From positions 1 through 13,654 of the forward strand of contig WRMT01000048.1 in the NCBI GenBank assembly GCA_009777005.1: a stretch of DNA of 13,654 bases. The letters are read 5' to 3'. The notes under the pieces are model-generated. The model had not been told where the DNA came from and did not search any database. It saw nothing but the letters and a program-made list of their open reading frames with translations. The translations under genes were made by a program, and so were the position numbers. This DNA comes from Methanobrevibacter sp. (GTDB lineage Archaea; Methanobacteriota; Methanobacteria; Methanobacteriales; Methanobacteriaceae). This document shows positions 12,129 through 13,654 of the stretch, piece after piece. Positions within the stretch are counted from its first letter, which is position 1. The number at the start of each line of letters is the position of its first letter.

Positions 12129-12925
12129 ATATATTTGGCTACCCATTTTTTAATAAAAGAGGGTTTATCCACTAATTTATTAAATAGTTTAAAAACTTCC
12201 TCTATTAAATATTCAATATCACGAATAGGATTTCTATGCAATATATTTTTAATAGTTCTCCATAATTGTTCTATTGGGTTTAAAAAAGGAGAGTATTTTG
12301 GTAAATATATTAGTTTTATATATAGAATTTTGCATATTATTCTAGATAAGTATGTTTTATGAACAGAATAATTGTCAATTATAATTACAATTTGTTTTTC
12401 AAATTTTAAACAATTTGGAAACAGTTTGTCAAACTCTTCTTCATTTTCAAATATTTCTTTTAACTTTAAAGGATTATTGATTATATTATCTGAAATATGA
12501 ATGTTGAAATAATTTAATAAAGTTGATGTGAAGTTTTGTGCTTTTATTTTACTTATTTTTCTTTTGTCTTCTGTGTTTTCTCTATTTATTGTTCTTTTAA
12601 TTCTTTTTATTGTTGTTTCTTTTGATATCTCTGGATCTGCTATGTTGTTAGATATTTCTTGTTTAAAATCTTCTAAATCTTTTGTAGGAATTTGTTTTTT
12701 AATGTAATCGTCATTAAAAGTTTCAGAATTGAAAATTTCGAGTAAATTAAAACTTATATCTTTTTTTTCCATGTTACAGATTCGTATTTGTAATAAAGAT
12801 CTTGCAAAATGAAATGTATTTATTGTATTTGCTGAATATATTATAGAATTTCCGTTGGGTGATTGAAATCCTGCTACACTAATTTTAAATCTTTCAGGGT
12901 TGATTTTTACTTTGGATTTTTCTCC
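12116..12925 (-). CDS. IS630-family transposase, C-terminal part (frame B)
   Basis: This frame is open from the A-run at 12934-12926 to the stop at 12116-12118. Read from 12925 it begins GEKSKVKINPERFKISVAGF, matching the region after the first catalytic aspartate in IS630 transposases. It passes an ATG at 12772 and ends with IVIIIDNYSVHKT (second catalytic Asp) and YLPKYSPFLNPIEQLWRTIK (shown in family form LNPIEQLW; catalytic Glu). Asp and Glu are separated by 34 residues (DD34E pattern). Residues between SVAGF and IVIII include about 80-100 extra charged helical residues not usual for the family. ATG 12772 has no ribosome site, so translation likely comes by -1 frameshifting from the upstream frame (fusion of about 461 residues). 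Confidence 0.8.
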   Translation of the reverse strand, partial: GEKSKVKINPERFKISVAGFQSPNGNSIIYSANTINTFHFARSLLQIRICNMEKKDISFNLLEIFNSETFNDDYIKKQIPTKDLEDFKQEISNNIADPEISKETTIKRIKRTINRENTEDKRKISKIKAQNFTSTLLNYFNIHISDNIINNPLKLKEIFENEEEFDKLFPNCLKFEKQIVIIIDNYSVHKTYLSRIICKILYIKLIYLPKYSPFLNPIEQLWRTIKNILHRNPIRDIEYLIEEVFKLFNKLVDKPSFIKKWVAKYITKK

Positions 12926-13500
12926 TTTTTTTTTAAAACTTTTGAGATATTTGGTATATTTTGCATAGCACTTTCATCAAAAAAACCATAAATAACTTCA
13001 TTAGGATCTATTTCTGATACATCCTCTTTCAATATCTCTTTTGCATTTTTAGGAGACTTTGAAAAAATGGGATAAGGCTTAATCCATCCATATTCAAGCT
13101 TTTTTATTATGAACCTTACTTGTTTTAAGCTATAATCAATTCCAAATCTCTTTTGTATGAAATAGTGAACATCTTTAGTTCCCAGTGAATCATTATTTCT
13201 AATGAATTCGTCAACTTCTTTCATTTGAGTTTTAGTAAGGAATGTAGGTCTTCCAGCACCTTTTTTATGGTTCAATCCATCTGGTCCTTCAATATTCCAT
13301 TTTTTCAACCAATTATAACCTGTAGTCACAGGAATATTTAGAATTGAACAAGCTTCTCTAACTGAATGCCCATTATACAACTGTTGAATAAAATGAAGTC
13401 TATTAACTTTTTTAGCAACTTTTTCAAGCTTACGAACCATAGTATTAAGCTTTTCAGAACTAACATGTAATTCAACCAAGTCTTTAGAATCTTCTTTCAT
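12907..13500 (-). CDS. IS630-family transposase, N-terminal part (frame A)
   Basis: The 197-residue product starts at ATG 13500. Residues 30-72 form a helix-turn-helix (NGHSVREACSILNIPVTTGY, then NWLKKWN), followed by a winged or second helical part with the basic GAGRPTFLTKTQ (81-92). It ends with the first catalytic strand VIYGFFDESAM (169-179; Asp175). It then reads through an A-run into an out-of-frame end (KEKNPK) and stops at TAA 12907-12909. In the -1 frame the protein continues naturally. Alone it would bind the ends and could act as a repressor, as proposed for truncated products of other IS elements; this is inference. A TATA box at 13521-13530 lies about 26 bases before the ATG, so its mRNA may be leaderless. 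Confidence 0.85.
   Translation of the reverse strand: MKEDSKDLVELHVSSEKLNTMVRKLEKVAKKVNRLHFIQQLYNGHSVREACSILNIPVTTGYNWLKKWNIEGPDGLNHKKGAGRPTFLTKTQMKEVDEFIRNNDSLGTKDVHYFIQKRFGIDYSLKQVRFIIKKLEYGWIKPYPIFSKSPKNAKEILKEDVSEIDPNEVIYGFFDESAMQNIPNISKVLKKKEKNPK
12925..12931 (-). promoter_or_regulatory. A_AAA_AAG slippage heptamer in transposase
   Basis: On the minus strand the heptamer A AAA AAG (12931 down to 12925) is in the correct zero-frame phase: codons AAA (12930-12928) and AAG (12927-12925) of frame A. A -1 slip makes the next codon GGA at 12925, which is exactly the frame of the C-terminal part. It is the same heptamer used in several bacterial IS and dnaX frameshifts. Nine consecutive A residues (12934-12926) also allow transcriptional slippage. 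Confidence 0.6.
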
Positions 13501-13520
13501 ACTAATAATATATCATTTAT

Positions 13521-13530
13521 ATTATATAAA
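13521..13530 (-). promoter_or_regulatory. TATA box of transposase
   Basis: TTTATATAAT on the minus strand is centred about 26 bases before ATG 13500, placing the transcription start at or next to the start codon. It lies inside the element, between the inverted repeat and the gene. Confidence 0.5.
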
Positions 13531-13534
13531 TATG

Positions 13535-13550
13535 TACCAAAAAATAGGTA
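13535..13550 (-). repeat. IS right inverted repeat core
   Basis: On the minus strand it reads TACCTATTTTTTGGTA, identical to the left end core at 12113-12128. The 94 bases right of the element (13561-13654) hold no ORF; the motif TAAGATA.TA occurs twice (near 13587 and 13608). Confidence 0.9.
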
Positions 13551-13654
13551 TCAAACTATATTAAATAGGATATTTTCAATATAAACTAAGATATTATTAA
13601 CATAAAGTAAGATACTAATAATTAAAATTAAGAAAGTGAAAATAAAAAATAATT

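Larger units (their letters stand above)
12103..13560 (-). mobile_element. IS630-family insertion sequence
   Basis: The element runs from about 12105 to 13558, flanked by TA on both sides (12103-12104 and 13559-13560), as expected for IS630/Tc1-type insertion at TA. The ends carry inverted repeats: TATAGT, four mismatched bases, then a perfect 16 bp TACCTATTTTTTGGTA (12113-12128 and, inverted, 13535-13550). Because both ends read TATA, the exact boundary is uncertain by two bases. The only genes are the two transposase frames on the minus strand. At about 1.45 kb it is longer than usual for the family, owing to an insertion in the transposase. Confidence 0.88.

Noticed and set aside
12123..12362. 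79-codon + strand ORF inside the IS
   Set aside because: It is the antisense of the catalytic end of the transposase and starts in the inverted repeat.
1..13654. tRNA or rRNA genes
   Set aside because: No G+C-rich block stands out as is normal for stable RNAs in such an AT-rich genome, and no TTCRA-type T-loop with matching acceptor stem was seen.

Overview
The window is very AT-rich (by eye about 25-30% G+C). It carries archaeal signals: strong GGAGG/GGTGA Shine-Dalgarno sites, TTTATATA-type TATA boxes, and secreted proteins ending in CARDB-like domains with a 'DYNNKI...NNN' tail. With an archaeal-type triosephosphate isomerase remnant, this points to a methanogen of the Methanobacteriales, most likely Methanobrevibacter-like. 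That is inference from protein style; there is no 16S or core gene here. No central metabolic gene is intact. The window looks like an accessory region rich in surface proteins, gene remnants and repeated intergenic DNA.

Layout on the + strand unless stated. 1-129: three 43-bp tandem repeats. 419-663: a zinc-ribbon gene broken by frameshifts. 664-1910: long non-coding stretch with repeat A (copy 1) and repeat C (copy 1, inverted). 1911-2657: secreted CARDB protein. 2894-3622: zinc-ribbon protein. 3623-4371: hairpins, repeat D, structured repeat B (copy 1) and repeat A (copy 2). 4372-4897: triosephosphate isomerase pseudogene. 4928-5110: 60-residue CxxC protein. 5205-5549: PepSY-like lipoprotein gene with one in-frame TAA. 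5831-7090: secreted beta-helix protein with a CARDB tail. 7362-7913: zinc-ribbon protein with two membrane segments. 7914-8509: repeat B (copy 2) fused to repeat C (copy 2). 8510-8923: lipoprotein. 8942-9060: remnant of a CARDB-protein gene. 9083-9505: membrane-anchored PepSY-like protein. 9506-10101: gene remnants plus a degenerate D/B element. 10102-10659: exported PEBP-family protein. 10869-10916: possible 15-codon ORF. 10935-11519: membrane-anchored helical protein. 11520-11930: terminator-like hairpins and repeat B (copy 3). 11931-12107: small exported protein truncated by an IS630-family element on the minus strand (about 12105-13558).

Almost every intact gene encodes an exported, lipid-anchored or membrane-anchored protein, or a small zinc-ribbon protein. 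Each has its own Shine-Dalgarno site and long flanking spacers, so they look like separate transcripts rather than one operon. Nothing shows a shared pathway. The common theme is the cell surface, and two proteins share the same C-terminal CARDB module.

The most notable signals are three. Intergenic element B has three clear copies and one degenerate copy, with nested stems partly kept by wobble and compensatory changes. The IS630-family transposase is split at a canonical A_AAA_AAG -1 slippage heptamer that restores the DDE triad. Dispersed repeats A, C and D link the spacers to pseudogene debris, suggesting repeated recombination. All repeat and family calls were made by eye, without searches.
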